In this document: piece by piece, positions 27,764 to 36,232 of the stretch
How positions within the stretch are numbered: the first letter of the stretch is position 1
Layout: each line of letters opens with the position of its first letter
Assembly: GCA_902168225.1 (NCBI GenBank)
Contig: CABHOW010000005.1
Span: 22,611 to 86,610 of the forward strand
Direction of reading: 5' to 3'
Length of the DNA stretch: 64,000 nt
Source of the DNA: an uncultured Flavihumibacter sp.
GTDB taxonomy: Bacteria; Bacteroidota; Bacteroidia; Chitinophagales; Chitinophagaceae
Notes under the pieces: model-generated
What the model was told of the DNA's origin: nothing
The model's database searches: none
What the model saw: the letters and a program-made list of their open reading frames with translations, nothing else
Position numbers and translations under genes: made by a program

Positions 27764-30139
27764 TTAGTTTCTAACAGGTCGGCCTGTTTTCAATACACTC
27801 TGAATTCTTTCTAAGGTTTTCTTCTCGCCACAAAGACTTAAGAAGGCCTCTCTTTCCAAATCAAGCAAATATTGTTCGCTCACCAAACTCTGCTCACTTA
27901 AATCTCCACCACACATTACATAGGCCAGCTTTCTTGCCACCAATGCATCATGATCTGTTGCATAATTAGCTCGCCACATACCATTAATGCCGGCCAGCAT
28001 GGCCCCTAACCCTGCTCGCCCTAATACTTTTACATCCTTTCTTGGTTGAGGAATAGTGTACCCTTGTTCAAATAATTCAATAGCACTCTTCTTAGCTTCA
28101 GCTATTCTCCTTCCTATATTCAAGATTACTTCATCTTGTCCGGGTCTCAGAATTCCCATATCAAACGACTCTTGAGCAGAGGTAGCTACTTTGGCAGTAG
28201 CGATGGCGAAAAATCTTTTCTTTAAAGTATTTGTTTCCGGCTCATCTTCATGTAATTCGTCGCCTGCTCTTAATGCAAATTCTTTAGTTCCGCCGCCACC
28301 CGGTATAAGGCCTACACCTAACTCTACTAACCCAATATACGTTTCTGCTGCAGCACAAATTTTATCTGCATGTAAATTCATTTCACATCCTCCTCCAAGC
28401 GTTAACCCATGCGGCGCTGTTACAATGGGTATGTTCGAATAGCGTAACCTCATCATACTGTTTTGAAACATTCGAATAGCCATGTCTAGTTCATCGTATT
28501 CTTGCTCAATGGCCAACATAAATATCATACCCACATTGGCTCCAGCACTAAAATTGGGCCCATCGTTAGCAATCACTAAACCATTAAATTTCTCTTCGGA
28601 TAAACTGATTGCTTTATTTAAACCTTCGAGTACTTCACCACCAATACTATTCATTTTTGTACTCCATTCAAAACCTGCAACTCCATCACCAATATCATAT
28701 AATTTACATGCACTGTTTTTCCAAACAAGATTATCACTATGATTTTTTAAAATAAGAAAAGCGTCACCTCCCGGAATAGGTTTATACGATTTAGTAGCAG
28801 CATCATAGAATAATCGCTTACCGTTTTCTACTTTATAAAAACTGTTGGCACCGCTTGCCAACATTTCTTCAACCCATGTAGCCACGCTATAGCCACTCAA
28901 TTTCATGGCTTCTACTGTTTTGGCAACACCCAGTAAATCCCATGTTTCAAAAGCGCCAATTTCCCATCCAAATCCTGCCATCATCGCATCATCCACTCGG
29001 TATACCTCATCACTTATTTCAGGTATACGAAAAGATATATAAGAGAATAGTGAAGCATGAAATGCCTTATAAAAATTTCCGGCTTTATCTGTAGCGGCAC
29101 TCAGCATTTTAATTCGCTCTTTTAAATTTTCAACCGGCTTAGCGGCTTCGATCGATGCGAATTTTGGTTTTACCCTAGTGCCATATTCCATGCTCGATAA
29201 ATTCAGCGTAAAAATCTCTTTACCAGCTTCCGATTTTGTTTTCTTGAAAAAACCTTGTCCTGTTTTATCTCCCAACCAATTATTGGTAATGAGTTGCTCA
29301 AGCCAGTTAGGGATTTGAAAGGTAGATCTTGCTTCATCATTCGGACAATTATCCGCAACACCTTTGGCTACTTTTACTAAGGTATCTATGCCAACCACAT
29401 CAGCTGTTCTAAAAGTGGCCGATTTTGGTCGGCCAATAATTGGCCCTGTCAATGCATCTATTTCATCAATGGATAATTGCTGTTTTTCCATGATATGGAA
29501 AATACTCATGATACTAAAAACACCGATCCGGTTGGCAATAAAAGCGGGGGTATCTTTACAGAGTACGGTTGTTTTACCCAAATGCAAATCGCCATAATGC
29601 ATAAGAAAGTCTATTACTTCCTTATCTGTATATGGGGTGGGTATGATTTCAAGTAACCGCAAATAACGCGGTGGGTTAAAAAAATGCGTACCGCAAAAAT
29701 GTTTTTTAAAATCCTCACTCCTGCCTTCAGCCATTAAATGAATGGGTATACCTGAAGTATTCGAAGTAATTAAGGTACCCGGTTTACGATATTTTTCGAC
29801 TTCATTATAGATAAGTTGTTTTATATCAAGCCTTTCTACAACTACTTCAATTACCCAATCGTAATCGGCAATATCTTTCATATTATCATCAAAATTGCCT
29901 GTCTTGATTCTATTGACTACTGATTTTGTAAAAACAGGAGAGGGGTTCGATTTAATGGCCGCTTGTAAAGCATCATTCACCAATTTATTTCTTTCAACAG
30001 CTTTCGTACTCTCTTTAGCGCCACTGGGAACCATATCTAATAGCAAAACGGGTAAACCAATGCCTGCAAAATGGCATGCAATACGGGATCCCATAACCCC
30101 ACTTCCTAATACGGCAACTTTTTTAATCGAACGTTTCAT
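27764..30139 (-). CDS. fadN: Bifunctional 3-hydroxyacyl-CoA dehydrogenase/enoyl-CoA hydratase, FadN type
   Basis: Beta-oxidation enzyme joining two activities in the order opposite to FadB. The 791-residue protein opens with the NAD-binding motif VAVLGSGVMGSRIACHFAG, followed by the dehydrogenase domain (ITSNTSGIPIHLMAEG; GTHFFNPPRYLRLLEIIPT; DTPAFIANRIG), a second dehydrogenase C-terminal half, and a crotonase domain (about 480-700) with FSAGANVGMIF and LTLGGGCEMNLHAD and the oxyanion-hole region GVGLIPGGGGTKEF. Partner acyltransferase and acyl-CoA dehydrogenase genes are not in the window. A small perfect inverted repeat lies 35 bases upstream and may be an operator. It converges with the polysaccharide operon with no gap. 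Confidence 0.92.
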   Translation of the reverse strand: MKRSIKKVAVLGSGVMGSRIACHFAGIGLPVLLLDMVPSGAKESTKAVERNKLVNDALQAAIKSNPSPVFTKSVVNRIKTGNFDDNMKDIADYDWVIEVVVERLDIKQLIYNEVEKYRKPGTLITSNTSGIPIHLMAEGRSEDFKKHFCGTHFFNPPRYLRLLEIIPTPYTDKEVIDFLMHYGDLHLGKTTVLCKDTPAFIANRIGVFSIMSIFHIMEKQQLSIDEIDALTGPIIGRPKSATFRTADVVGIDTLVKVAKGVADNCPNDEARSTFQIPNWLEQLITNNWLGDKTGQGFFKKTKSEAGKEIFTLNLSSMEYGTRVKPKFASIEAAKPVENLKERIKMLSAATDKAGNFYKAFHASLFSYISFRIPEISDEVYRVDDAMMAGFGWEIGAFETWDLLGVAKTVEAMKLSGYSVATWVEEMLASGANSFYKVENGKRLFYDAATKSYKPIPGGDAFLILKNHSDNLVWKNSACKLYDIGDGVAGFEWSTKMNSIGGEVLEGLNKAISLSEEKFNGLVIANDGPNFSAGANVGMIFMLAIEQEYDELDMAIRMFQNSMMRLRYSNIPIVTAPHGLTLGGGCEMNLHADKICAAAETYIGLVELGVGLIPGGGGTKEFALRAGDELHEDEPETNTLKKRFFAIATAKVATSAQESFDMGILRPGQDEVILNIGRRIAEAKKSAIELFEQGYTIPQPRKDVKVLGRAGLGAMLAGINGMWRANYATDHDALVARKLAYVMCGGDLSEQSLVSEQYLLDLEREAFLSLCGEKKTLERIQSVLKTGRPVRN

Positions 30140-30173
30140 AATGGTTAATAATTTAGCAATCAGTATAAAATAG

Positions 30174-30189
30174 TTAGTTATGCAACTAA
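30174..30189. promoter_or_regulatory. Inverted repeat upstream of fadN
   Basis: TTAGTT and AACTAA flank the four bases ATGC, a perfect 16-base dyad 35 bases before the fadN start. The size and place fit a repressor site in the promoter. It is short enough to be chance. Confidence 0.35.
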
Positions 30190-30207
30190 TTTAATCGAAG
30201 ATAGGGC

Positions 30208-30247
30208 AAAAAAAATATCAAACCTTTCGGTTTGATATTCATTTTTT
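30208..30247. terminator. Bidirectional Rho-independent terminator
   Basis: AATATCAAACC (30214-30224) and GGTTTGATATT (30229-30239) form a perfect 11-bp stem. On the minus strand the loop is GAAA and the stem is followed by eight U, so it ends the small gene at 30259-30339 before fadN. On the plus strand six T follow at 30242-30247. Confidence 0.8.
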
Positions 30248-30258
30248 GGGGGAAGGAT

Positions 30259-30339
30259 TCATTCTTCCGAAACTGCGGCACCTTTATATGCCAAATACAG
30301 GCAAATCAGGTACACAGCCAACAGAACGTAAACTAGCAT
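30259..30339 (-). CDS. Predicted 26-residue single-pass membrane peptide
   Basis: A short open frame runs from ATG at 30339 to TGA at 30259. The product starts MLVYVLLAVYLICLYLAYKG and ends AAVSEE: one hydrophobic helix with a lysine and acidic tail after it, the plan of small membrane-protein subunits such as KdpF or CydX, although I do not recognise a family. Support comes from context: an intrinsic terminator with an octa-U tract follows 20 bases after the stop, and a perfect 8+8 palindrome lies about 58 bases upstream of the start. There is no Shine-Dalgarno site, which is normal for this phylum. It stands alone in a gap of about 590 bases between gatC and fadN. Confidence 0.55.
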   Translation of the reverse strand: MLVYVLLAVYLICLYLAYKGAAVSEE

Positions 30340-30396
30340 AACGGGGGATTTGTGTTTACAATTTATTAAAAATATAGATGCTAAATATTCATCGTT

Positions 30397-30416
30397 TATG
30401 CACCTAAGTGCATAAC
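30397..30416. promoter_or_regulatory. Palindromic operator-like site
   Basis: TTATGCAC and GTGCATAA flank CTAA, a perfect 8+4+8 dyad of the size bound by dimeric helix-turn-helix regulators such as Crp/Fnr-type proteins. It lies about 58 bases upstream of the predicted 26-residue peptide gene and over 300 bases from gatC, so it more likely serves the small gene. Confidence 0.5.
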
Positions 30417-30715
30417 AGTAACCAAGAAAATATACCCTTTCATCAGAAAAAACCGCAAATCCAAGAATATCACGCTTTTGAGAGAATTATTTTCAATTTC
30501 TTAATACAAAAAATAACTTTGGCGGTTCAATTTTTAATTTTTTTTTAATGTCATTCTGCCCTCAATTTTTATGGTTACGTGAACTGGGTAGGTATTATTT
30601 TAATAAAATATAATATTCGAAAGATGGCTTAAGGTAGAAATCGCTTAAAATAACCGTTGTTTGTGATAATCGACCATTTACAATTTTCTTTCATGCTAAA
30701 TGCCAATCATTCTGT
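30417..30715. other. Intergenic stretch without recognised gene
   Basis: About 300 bases of AT-rich DNA between the palindrome and the gatC promoter. I find no tRNA, no plausible protein frame with coding bias and no strong hairpin. It presumably holds upstream control sequence. Confidence 0.5.
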
Positions 30716-30723
30716 TACTTTTG
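30716..30723 (+). promoter_or_regulatory. -7 promoter element of gatC
   Basis: TACTTTTG is an exact TAnnTTTG match. Transcription should begin about five bases after the G, only two or three bases before the gatC ATG at 30731, so the message is almost leaderless. Confidence 0.6.
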
Positions 30724-30730
30724 TCAGTAT

Positions 30731-31018
30731 ATGGAAATTACCAAAGACATGATCAGTAAATTGCAGCATTTGGCGAGGCTGGAATCTAATCCCGATGAGG
30801 CGGGTTTACGCGCAGATTTAGAAAAGATGGTGATTTTCATTGAAAAATTAAATGAACTAAACACACAAGATGTAGAGCCTTTATTATATATGACAGATAC
30901 CCCAAAAGCGTTAAGAGAAGATCATCCGGCAGCCCCTATCGACCCGAAAATAATCCTTTCTAATGCTCCTGTTCCGGATACCCGTTATTTTAAAGTTCCT
31001 ACCGTAATAAAAAAATAG
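30731..31018 (+). CDS. gatC: Asp-tRNA(Asn)/Glu-tRNA(Gln) amidotransferase subunit C
   Basis: GatC is the small scaffold of the GatCAB complex that converts misacylated Glu-tRNA(Gln) or Asp-tRNA(Asn) to the correct amide. The 95-residue protein has the family pattern: [16 protein letters not shown] at the N-terminus, a helix with [22 protein letters not shown], then LREDHP and the C-terminal [11 protein letters not shown]. gatA and gatB are not in the window, so the complex is encoded at scattered sites. An ABC ATPase gene follows five bases after the stop. Confidence 0.93.
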   Translation: MEITKDMISKLQHLARLESNPDEAGLRADLEKMVIFIEKLNELNTQDVEPLLYMTDTPKALREDHPAAPIDPKIILSNAPVPDTRYFKVPTVIKK

Positions 31019-31023
31019 AGTAC

Positions 31024-31731
31024 ATGCAAGCTGAATCAATCATACACCTAGAGGATATCCAAAAAAGCTATTTTATGGGTTCTCAGGCAATTCCGGTACT
31101 AAAAGGTATTTCTTTGGATATCATCAAAAATGAATACGTTGCTTTGATGGGGCCTTCAGGAAGCGGTAAAAGTACCTTAATGAATATTTTAGGTTGTTTA
31201 GATTCCCCAACCGGTGGCAAGTATGTGCTGAACGGAAAAGATGTGAGTAAGATGCCCGATGATGACTTAGCAGAAGTTCGAAATACAGAAATCGGATTCG
31301 TTTTCCAACAGTTTAATTTATTACCACGTTTAAGCGCTGCTGAGAATGTGGCATTACCGCTTATTTATGCGGGGATCAATAAAAAAGAAAGGATTGAACG
31401 TGCTATGGAGGCGTTGAATAAAGTTGGTTTGGCTGAGAGAAGTCATCATAAATCGAACGAACTTAGTGGTGGACAAATTCAACGTGTTGCCATTGCCCGC
31501 GCTTTGGTAAATAATCCTTCTATACTATTGGCAGATGAACCTACAGGTAATTTAGATTCTAAAACATCTGTTGAAGTAATGCAGATATTCGGCAAAATTC
31601 AAGAAGCAGGTAATACGGTAGTGTTGGTTACCCACGAAGAAGATATAGCTGCATATGCGCACAGAGTTGTTCGCCTCCGCGATGGCTTGATTGAAACGGA
31701 TACACGCAAGACCATAGAACAAATGGCTTAA
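31024..31731 (+). CDS. ABC transporter ATP-binding protein, LolD/MacB family
   Basis: The 235-residue ATPase belongs to the MacB/LolD/FtsE group of mechanotransmitting ABC systems. It shows Walker [30 protein letters not shown] with the Q-loop, the signature [15 protein letters not shown], Walker [14 protein letters not shown] and the switch histidine in [10 protein letters not shown]. No permease gene lies next to it; it is probably co-transcribed with gatC upstream. A related ATPase lies at 32339-32995 on the other strand. Substrate unknown. Confidence 0.88.
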   Translation: MQAESIIHLEDIQKSYFMGSQAIPVLKGISLDIIKNEYVALMGPSGSGKSTLMNILGCLDSPTGGKYVLNGKDVSKMPDDDLAEVRNTEIGFVFQQFNLLPRLSAAENVALPLIYAGINKKERIERAMEALNKVGLAERSHHKSNELSGGQIQRVAIARALVNNPSILLADEPTGNLDSKTSVEVMQIFGKIQEAGNTVVLVTHEEDIAAYAHRVVRLRDGLIETDTRKTIEQMA

Positions 31732-31778
31732 CGCGAACCATTCCCTTATTTTTTTGTACTATTGGCTACTGTATTAAA

Positions 31779-32342
31779 ATGGCAATAAAGATTTATACTA
31801 AGACCGGTGATTTAGGCAAAACTGCTTTAATAGGAGGTACTAAAGTGCCTAAGAGTCATATTCGTATTGAAGCATATGGTACGGTAGATGAATTAAACTC
31901 GTGGATTGGATTACTGAGCGATTTATACAATGATGCTCAAACAAATACTACCCTTAAAGAAATACAAGATAGGCTTTTCACAATCGGTTCCTCTTTGGCT
32001 TGCGATCCCGAAAAAGAGCCTTTAATGAAAATACCTGATTTAAAAGAAGCAGATATTATTTTATTGGAGAAAGAAATTGACCGGATGAATGATAGCTTAC
32101 CTCCCATGAAGTTTTTTATTCTTCCCGGAGGTCATGTGATTATTTCTCAAATGCATATTGCTCGCTGTGTTTGTAGGAGAGCAGAGAGAGGAATCGTGAA
32201 TATGAAAGAGCATGATTTGTTTGTGGAGCCATTAATTATTAAATATTTGAATAGATTGAGTGATTATTTGTTCGTGCTCTCCCGCTATGCTGCAAACACT
32301 TTGCAGATTGCAGAAATTCCCTGGAAACCAAGAGTATCTTAA
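31779..32342 (+). CDS. Cob(I)yrinic acid a,c-diamide adenosyltransferase, PduO type
   Basis: This enzyme transfers the adenosyl group of ATP to Co(I) corrinoid, giving adenosylcobalamin. The 187 residues hold the PduO-type motifs in order: IYTKTGDLGKTALIGGTKV for ATP binding, GTVDELNSWIG, RCVCRRAERG and LNRLSDYLFVLSRYAA. No other cobalamin genes are nearby, so it probably serves salvage of imported cobalamin. Its last four bases overlap the convergent lolD-like gene. Confidence 0.92.
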   Translation: MAIKIYTKTGDLGKTALIGGTKVPKSHIRIEAYGTVDELNSWIGLLSDLYNDAQTNTTLKEIQDRLFTIGSSLACDPEKEPLMKIPDLKEADIILLEKEIDRMNDSLPPMKFFILPGGHVIISQMHIARCVCRRAERGIVNMKEHDLFVEPLIIKYLNRLSDYLFVLSRYAANTLQIAEIPWKPRVS

Positions 32343-32995
32343 CCTTTTAGCAATTGCCCATCTTGCATTTTTATAGTTCTGTCTGCAAAAGCAGCTAATT
32401 CCTCATTATGCGTAACAATTAAAAAAGCAGTGCCGGTTTTTTGGTTCAGGTTTTTGAAAATACGGTACAATTCTTTCGCATTAGTACTGTCTAAATTACC
32501 TGTGGGCTCATCAGCAAATACGATTGCGGGCTCATTAATTAAGGCTCTTGCAACCGCAACTCTTTGTTGTTCGCCTCCCGATAAAGCAGTTGGCTTATGG
32601 GTTAATCTATCATCTAATCCCAGATCTTTTAATAAAGTGGCGGCACGTTCTTCCACTTCATTTTTTTTATGGCCACCTATCCACCCGGGAATACATACGT
32701 TTTCAAGAGCCGTGAATTCAGGTAATAACTGATGAAATTGAAATATGAATCCCATGTGAGCGTTTCTAAACTGTGCCAGTTGATTGGTGCTTAACTTGCC
32801 GATATCGGTATTGTTGAACCAAACCTTTCCGGAATCGGGGCTATCCAAGGACCCTAAAATATGCAACAAACTACTCTTCCCGGCACCCGACGACCCCACC
32901 AAACTTACCATTTCCCCCTTCTCAAGAGTTATATTTACATTATCTAGAACAGTAATATTGTTGAATTTTTTGGTAATATTTTCAGCTTTTAGCAT
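32339..32995 (-). CDS. lolD: ABC transporter ATP-binding protein, LolD-like
   Basis: The 218-residue ATPase fits LolD, which powers release of lipoproteins from the inner membrane. It has Walker A GSSGAGKSSLLHILGSLD, FQFHQLLPEFTALENV, the signature LSGGEQQRVAVARAL, Walker [14 protein letters not shown] and the switch histidine in LIVTHNEELA. No LolC/E-like permease is adjacent, so the substrate assignment rests on sequence type alone; MacB-type ATPases look alike. Convergent with the adenosyltransferase gene, overlapping by four bases. Confidence 0.75.
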   Translation of the reverse strand: MLKAENITKKFNNITVLDNVNITLEKGEMVSLVGSSGAGKSSLLHILGSLDSPDSGKVWFNNTDIGKLSTNQLAQFRNAHMGFIFQFHQLLPEFTALENVCIPGWIGGHKKNEVEERAATLLKDLGLDDRLTHKPTALSGGEQQRVAVARALINEPAIVFADEPTGNLDSTNAKELYRIFKNLNQKTGTAFLIVTHNEELAAFADRTIKMQDGQLLKG

Positions 32996-33109
32996 TAAAA
33001 AGGGTGCTTTTAGTTAGCAAACCTACAAAACAGGCAGGAAAAACTACGATTTTAAAGCGTTATCAGCATCAGTTGGATATCTTGGATTTGGTAGTATCGT
33101 TTATACATT

Positions 33110-33117
33110 TACTTTTG
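33110..33117 (+). promoter_or_regulatory. -7 promoter element of the DUF2795 gene
   Basis: TACTTTTG matches TAnnTTTG exactly. The start codon at 33136 is 18 bases further on and is preceded by TTGGAGGAAAT, one of the few clear Shine-Dalgarno sites in the window; it supports the 33136 start over an upstream in-frame codon at 33004. Confidence 0.6.
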
Positions 33118-33135
33118 CAAAAAATTGGAGGAAAT

Positions 33136-33357
33136 ATGTTTTGGACACTTGAGTTAGCAAGTTATTTGGAAGAGGCTCCTTGGCCGGCTACAAAAGATGA
33201 ATTAATAGATTATTCAATACGCAGTGGTGCTCCTATTGAGGTAGTTGAGAATTTGCAAGAATTAGAAGATGAAGGTGAAGTTTATGAGAGTATTGAAGAT
33301 ATTTGGCCCGACTATCCCAGTCAGGAAGACTTTATGTTTAATGAAGATGAATATTAA
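33136..33357 (+). CDS. DUF2795 family protein
   Basis: A 73-residue acidic protein starting MFWTLELASYLEEAPWPATK. This is the DUF2795 pattern: a small helical domain with PATKDELIDYSIRSGAPIEVVENL and then a glutamate/aspartate-rich tail (DEGEVYESIEDIWPDYP). The family is widespread in Bacteroidota and has no established function that I know of. Promoter and Shine-Dalgarno site fit the 33136 start. It stands alone, followed by a terminator. Confidence 0.88.
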   Translation: MFWTLELASYLEEAPWPATKDELIDYSIRSGAPIEVVENLQELEDEGEVYESIEDIWPDYPSQEDFMFNEDEY

Positions 33358-33364
33358 AATAATC

Positions 33365-33400
33365 TAGCGGATATACTAAAGTACCCGCTATTTATTTTTT
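33365..33400 (+). terminator. Terminator after the DUF2795 gene
   Basis: TAGCGG at 33365-33370 pairs with CCGCTA at 33385-33390 around a partly paired loop, followed by a T-rich tract. It sits at the 3' end of the convergent SemiSWEET gene and could act in both directions. Confidence 0.65.
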
Positions 33401-33658
33401 AGGATTTTTAAAACTAAGCTTGAAGTAAAGCAGCATTAGCGCAAGCGTAAGTACTATAATATTCGCGGCAATCACAGGCCCACTATGCACACTGAAAGCA
33501 TAAATTAACCAGACGATCGTACTGATTATTACAATAAAAATCATCCAAATACTTAGATCCCCCACGCTTCTTGTTTTCCAAGCTTGCCATACTTGAGGAA
33601 TAAATGTAATGGCACTTAAAAATGCACCTACATAACCTATCAACTCATTCCATTGCAT
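33392..33658 (-). CDS. SemiSWEET-family sugar transporter
   Basis: SemiSWEETs are three-helix proteins that form homodimeric facilitators for sugars. The 88-residue product has three hydrophobic helices and the PQ-loop motif FIPQVWQAWKTRSVGDLSIW in the first helix and following loop, which is diagnostic of the MtN3/saliva/SWEET fold. The gene lies ten bases downstream of fabI on the same strand and is probably co-transcribed with it. The sugar transported cannot be told from sequence. Confidence 0.88.
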   Translation of the reverse strand: MQWNELIGYVGAFLSAITFIPQVWQAWKTRSVGDLSIWMIFIVIISTIVWLIYAFSVHSGPVIAANIIVLTLALMLLYFKLSFKNPKK

Positions 33659-33668
33659 AGTGTTGTTA

Positions 33669-34493
33669 TTAACTTTCCAACTGGATTCCCATTTTTTGCA
33701 TCACCTCATTACTTACTCCGGTTGTAGAAAACCCTCCATCATGAAATAAGTTTTGCATGGTAACCATACGCGTTAGATCCGAGAATAGGGTAATACAATA
33801 ATTCGCACAATCTTCTGCAGTTGCATTACCTAGTGGCGCAATAGCATTAGAGTAATCATAGAAATCATTGAATCCCTTTATACCTGTACCCGCAGTTGTT
33901 TTAGTGGCAGATTGAGAAACGGTATTTATTCTTACTTTTTTTTCAACCCCATAATAATATCCAAAGCTGCGAGCAATGGATTCTAGCATTGCTTTTATAT
34001 CTGCCATATCGGTGTAAAAAGGAAAAGTGCGTTGTGCAGCCATATACGTTAAGGCTACAACACTTCCCCATTCGTTAATAGCATCAAGCTTATGAGCAAC
34101 AGCTAACATTTTATGAAACGACAAAGCAGATACATCAATGCCCTTTATAAAATAATCATAGTTCGATTCAGTATAAGGGATCTTTTTGCGAATATTCACG
34201 CTCATGCCAATGGAATGTAAAACGAAATCTATTTTACCACCAAGTACTTCTTGAGATTGCGTAAAAAGTGTAGTTAGCTCTTCCACACTGGTAGCATCGG
34301 CAGGAATGATTTTGGAATTTGTTTGCTCGGCTAGTTTGTTGATTTCACCCATACGCATAGCAATGGGGGCATTGGTAAGTACAAAACTTGCGCCTTCTTC
34401 ATGTGCTTTTTCTGCTACTTTCCAAGCAATTGAATTCGCATCTAAAGCACCTGTAATAATTCCTCTTTTTCCTTTTAATAAATTATATGGCAT
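33669..34493 (-). CDS. fabI: Enoyl-[acyl-carrier-protein] reductase (NADH)
   Basis: FabI carries out the last step of each fatty acid elongation cycle. The 274-residue SDR protein starts NLLKGKRGIITGALDANSIA with the FabI-type nucleotide site, then LHSIGMSVN, and the catalytic YTDMADIK (Tyr-x6-Lys), followed by RINTVSQSATKTTAGTGI and HDGGFSTTG. This is the divergent FabI form seen in Bacteroidota. Together with fabD and fabH elsewhere in the window the type II fatty acid pathway is well represented. A phrase repeat lies just upstream. Confidence 0.9.
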   Translation of the reverse strand: MPYNLLKGKRGIITGALDANSIAWKVAEKAHEEGASFVLTNAPIAMRMGEINKLAEQTNSKIIPADATSVEELTTLFTQSQEVLGGKIDFVLHSIGMSVNIRKKIPYTESNYDYFIKGIDVSALSFHKMLAVAHKLDAINEWGSVVALTYMAAQRTFPFYTDMADIKAMLESIARSFGYYYGVEKKVRINTVSQSATKTTAGTGIKGFNDFYDYSNAIAPLGNATAEDCANYCITLFSDLTRMVTMQNLFHDGGFSTTGVSNEVMQKMGIQLES

Positions 34494-34503
34494 AGTTAAT
34501 CTG

Positions 34504-34550
34504 AATTATGAGTTAAGAATTAAGAATTCATAATTTATAATTCTTAATTA
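34504..34550. repeat. AT-rich inverted phrase repeat between fabI and recN
   Basis: Words AATTATGAGTTAAGAATTAAG and their complement (ATAATTCTTAATTA) form an imperfect hairpin. The same words occur between rsmH and ftsL (2364-2448). The gap lies between two minus-strand genes. Confidence 0.65.
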
Positions 34551-34563
34551 CGGTAAAGGTATA

Positions 34564-36216
34564 TCAATTCATCATTTCACGTGCATTTTCCAAGGCTGCA
34601 GCCGTAGGTTTCTCTCCCCCTAGCATTTTTGCAATCGCTTCCACTCTTTCAGATTCAGTAAGCAGTTTGATTTTTGTTTTGATACCGTCTTTCTCAGCTT
34701 CTTTGTAAACATAGAAATGAGCAGATGCTTTTCCGGCAATTTGAGGTTGGTGGGTAATACAAATGATTTGTCTGGTTGAGGCCATTGTTTGCATAATAAT
34801 ACCAACTTGTTTGGCGGCTTCGCCGGAAATACCGGTATCTATTTCATCAAAAATCATAGTGGGTAAATCGATGGTGGAAGCAACTAAAGATTTAATACAT
34901 AGCATTAGCCTACTCAATTCCCCTCCGCTTGCTACTTTACCTAACGGCTCGAAGCGGCCCTGTTTATTGGCATCGAATAAAAATTGAATTTCTTCAGTTC
35001 CATGTATCGTAAGCTGAGTTGGTTCAAATGCAACTTTAATTTGAGCATTAGGCATTCCCACTTGTTTAAGCAGGGTATTTACAGCTTTTTCAAAAATGGG
35101 AGCTTGCTTTGATCTATTGGCTTTTATTATAGCAGCTATTTCCTGTAATTCTTTTTCTAATTTTTTAGCTGCCTCTTGATACTGCTGATATTGTTCATCA
35201 ATAGTGAACACTGCATTCAATTTATGTTGTAGATCTGTTTGAAGAGTTAACAATTCTTTTGTATGTGTGAACCCATGTTTTCTGAGTAATTTATCACCTG
35301 CCGTAATTCTTTCATTCACAACAATAGCGCGGGCTTCATTATCAGTTATGGAATCTGCTATATGTGATAACTCTTGCGCAATATCTTTAAGTTCTATATA
35401 AAGTGTTTTTAATCTTTCGAGTTGTAATTCAATAACAGGGTAAAGTTTGGAAATATTTGTTAGTGAGGCTTGTATATTTTTTAAAGATGCTGTTAGTGGC
35501 TGCTCCGAATTATCCAGTGCTTCATAAGCATTCGATAACCCCATTTTTATGGTTGCTGCATTACTCAATAGTTGCCATTCCGCATCCAATTCTTCCAACT
35601 CATTTTCTTTTAAATTAAGCTGGATCAGCTCGTCCAGCAAAAACTGATGGTAATCGGCCTCTTTAGCAAAATTTGCCTTTTCTGTTTCTATTTTTTGGAT
35701 ATTCGTTAATAGCTGTTTCCACTGTTGGTATTTTTCTTGAAACGAAATATAATAGGAATGATTACCTGCAAGGATATCAATAACTTCTCGCTGAAAATCT
35801 GATTCAGCAATCTCTAGTGTATCAAATTGTTGATGCAAATCCACAAGCAGGGATGATAATTGCTTTAATTGCTGCAGTGTGCAGGGGGAGTCATTAATAA
35901 ATGCTCTCGATTTCCCGGATGCGGAAATTTCTCTTCTAAGCATTAAAGTTCCTTCATAGTCGAATCCTTCTTCTTGTAAAAAATCGATAACCAACTTTTT
36001 CTCTTTCACTGCAAAGAATCCTTCAATAATGGATTTCTTATCTTTATTAAGCAGGGAGCTACTATCTGCTCTGCCACCGAGTATTAACCCTAATGCACCC
36101 ATCAGGATGCTTTTTCCGGCGCCTGTTTCCCCGGTAATGATATTTAAACCTGAATGGAAATCGATTTCAATGGCATCTATTATGGCGTAGTTTTGTATTA
36201 ATAATTTGTGAATCAT
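34564..36216 (-). CDS. recN: DNA repair protein RecN
   Basis: RecN is an SMC-like ATPase that helps in repair of double-strand breaks. The start is placed at ATG 36216, giving MIHKLLIQNYAIIDAIEIDF, the conserved RecN N-terminus; the open frame extends further upstream into the neighbouring gene without conserved sequence. The 550 residues show Walker A TGETGAGKSILMGALGLILG, long central coiled coils, the signature VASGGELSRLMLCIK, Walker B TMIFDEIDTGISG, and a C-terminal HQPQIAGKASAHF segment. It starts 16 bases after the TPR gene, so the two form an operon. Confidence 0.94.
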   Translation of the reverse strand: MIHKLLIQNYAIIDAIEIDFHSGLNIITGETGAGKSILMGALGLILGGRADSSSLLNKDKKSIIEGFFAVKEKKLVIDFLQEEGFDYEGTLMLRREISASGKSRAFINDSPCTLQQLKQLSSLLVDLHQQFDTLEIAESDFQREVIDILAGNHSYYISFQEKYQQWKQLLTNIQKIETEKANFAKEADYHQFLLDELIQLNLKENELEELDAEWQLLSNAATIKMGLSNAYEALDNSEQPLTASLKNIQASLTNISKLYPVIELQLERLKTLYIELKDIAQELSHIADSITDNEARAIVVNERITAGDKLLRKHGFTHTKELLTLQTDLQHKLNAVFTIDEQYQQYQEAAKKLEKELQEIAAIIKANRSKQAPIFEKAVNTLLKQVGMPNAQIKVAFEPTQLTIHGTEEIQFLFDANKQGRFEPLGKVASGGELSRLMLCIKSLVASTIDLPTMIFDEIDTGISGEAAKQVGIIMQTMASTRQIICITHQPQIAGKASAHFYVYKEAEKDGIKTKIKLLTESERVEAIAKMLGGEKPTAAALENAREMMN

Positions 36217-36232
36217 AGTTACAATATTATTA

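Noticed and set aside
31024..32995. One transport operon made of the two LolD/MacB-like ATPases
   Set aside because: They lie on opposite strands, are separated by an adenosyltransferase gene, and no permease is present.
33004..33135. Upstream extension of the DUF2795 gene
   Set aside because: The -7 element and Shine-Dalgarno site both lie within this stretch, and the conserved domain starts at 33136.
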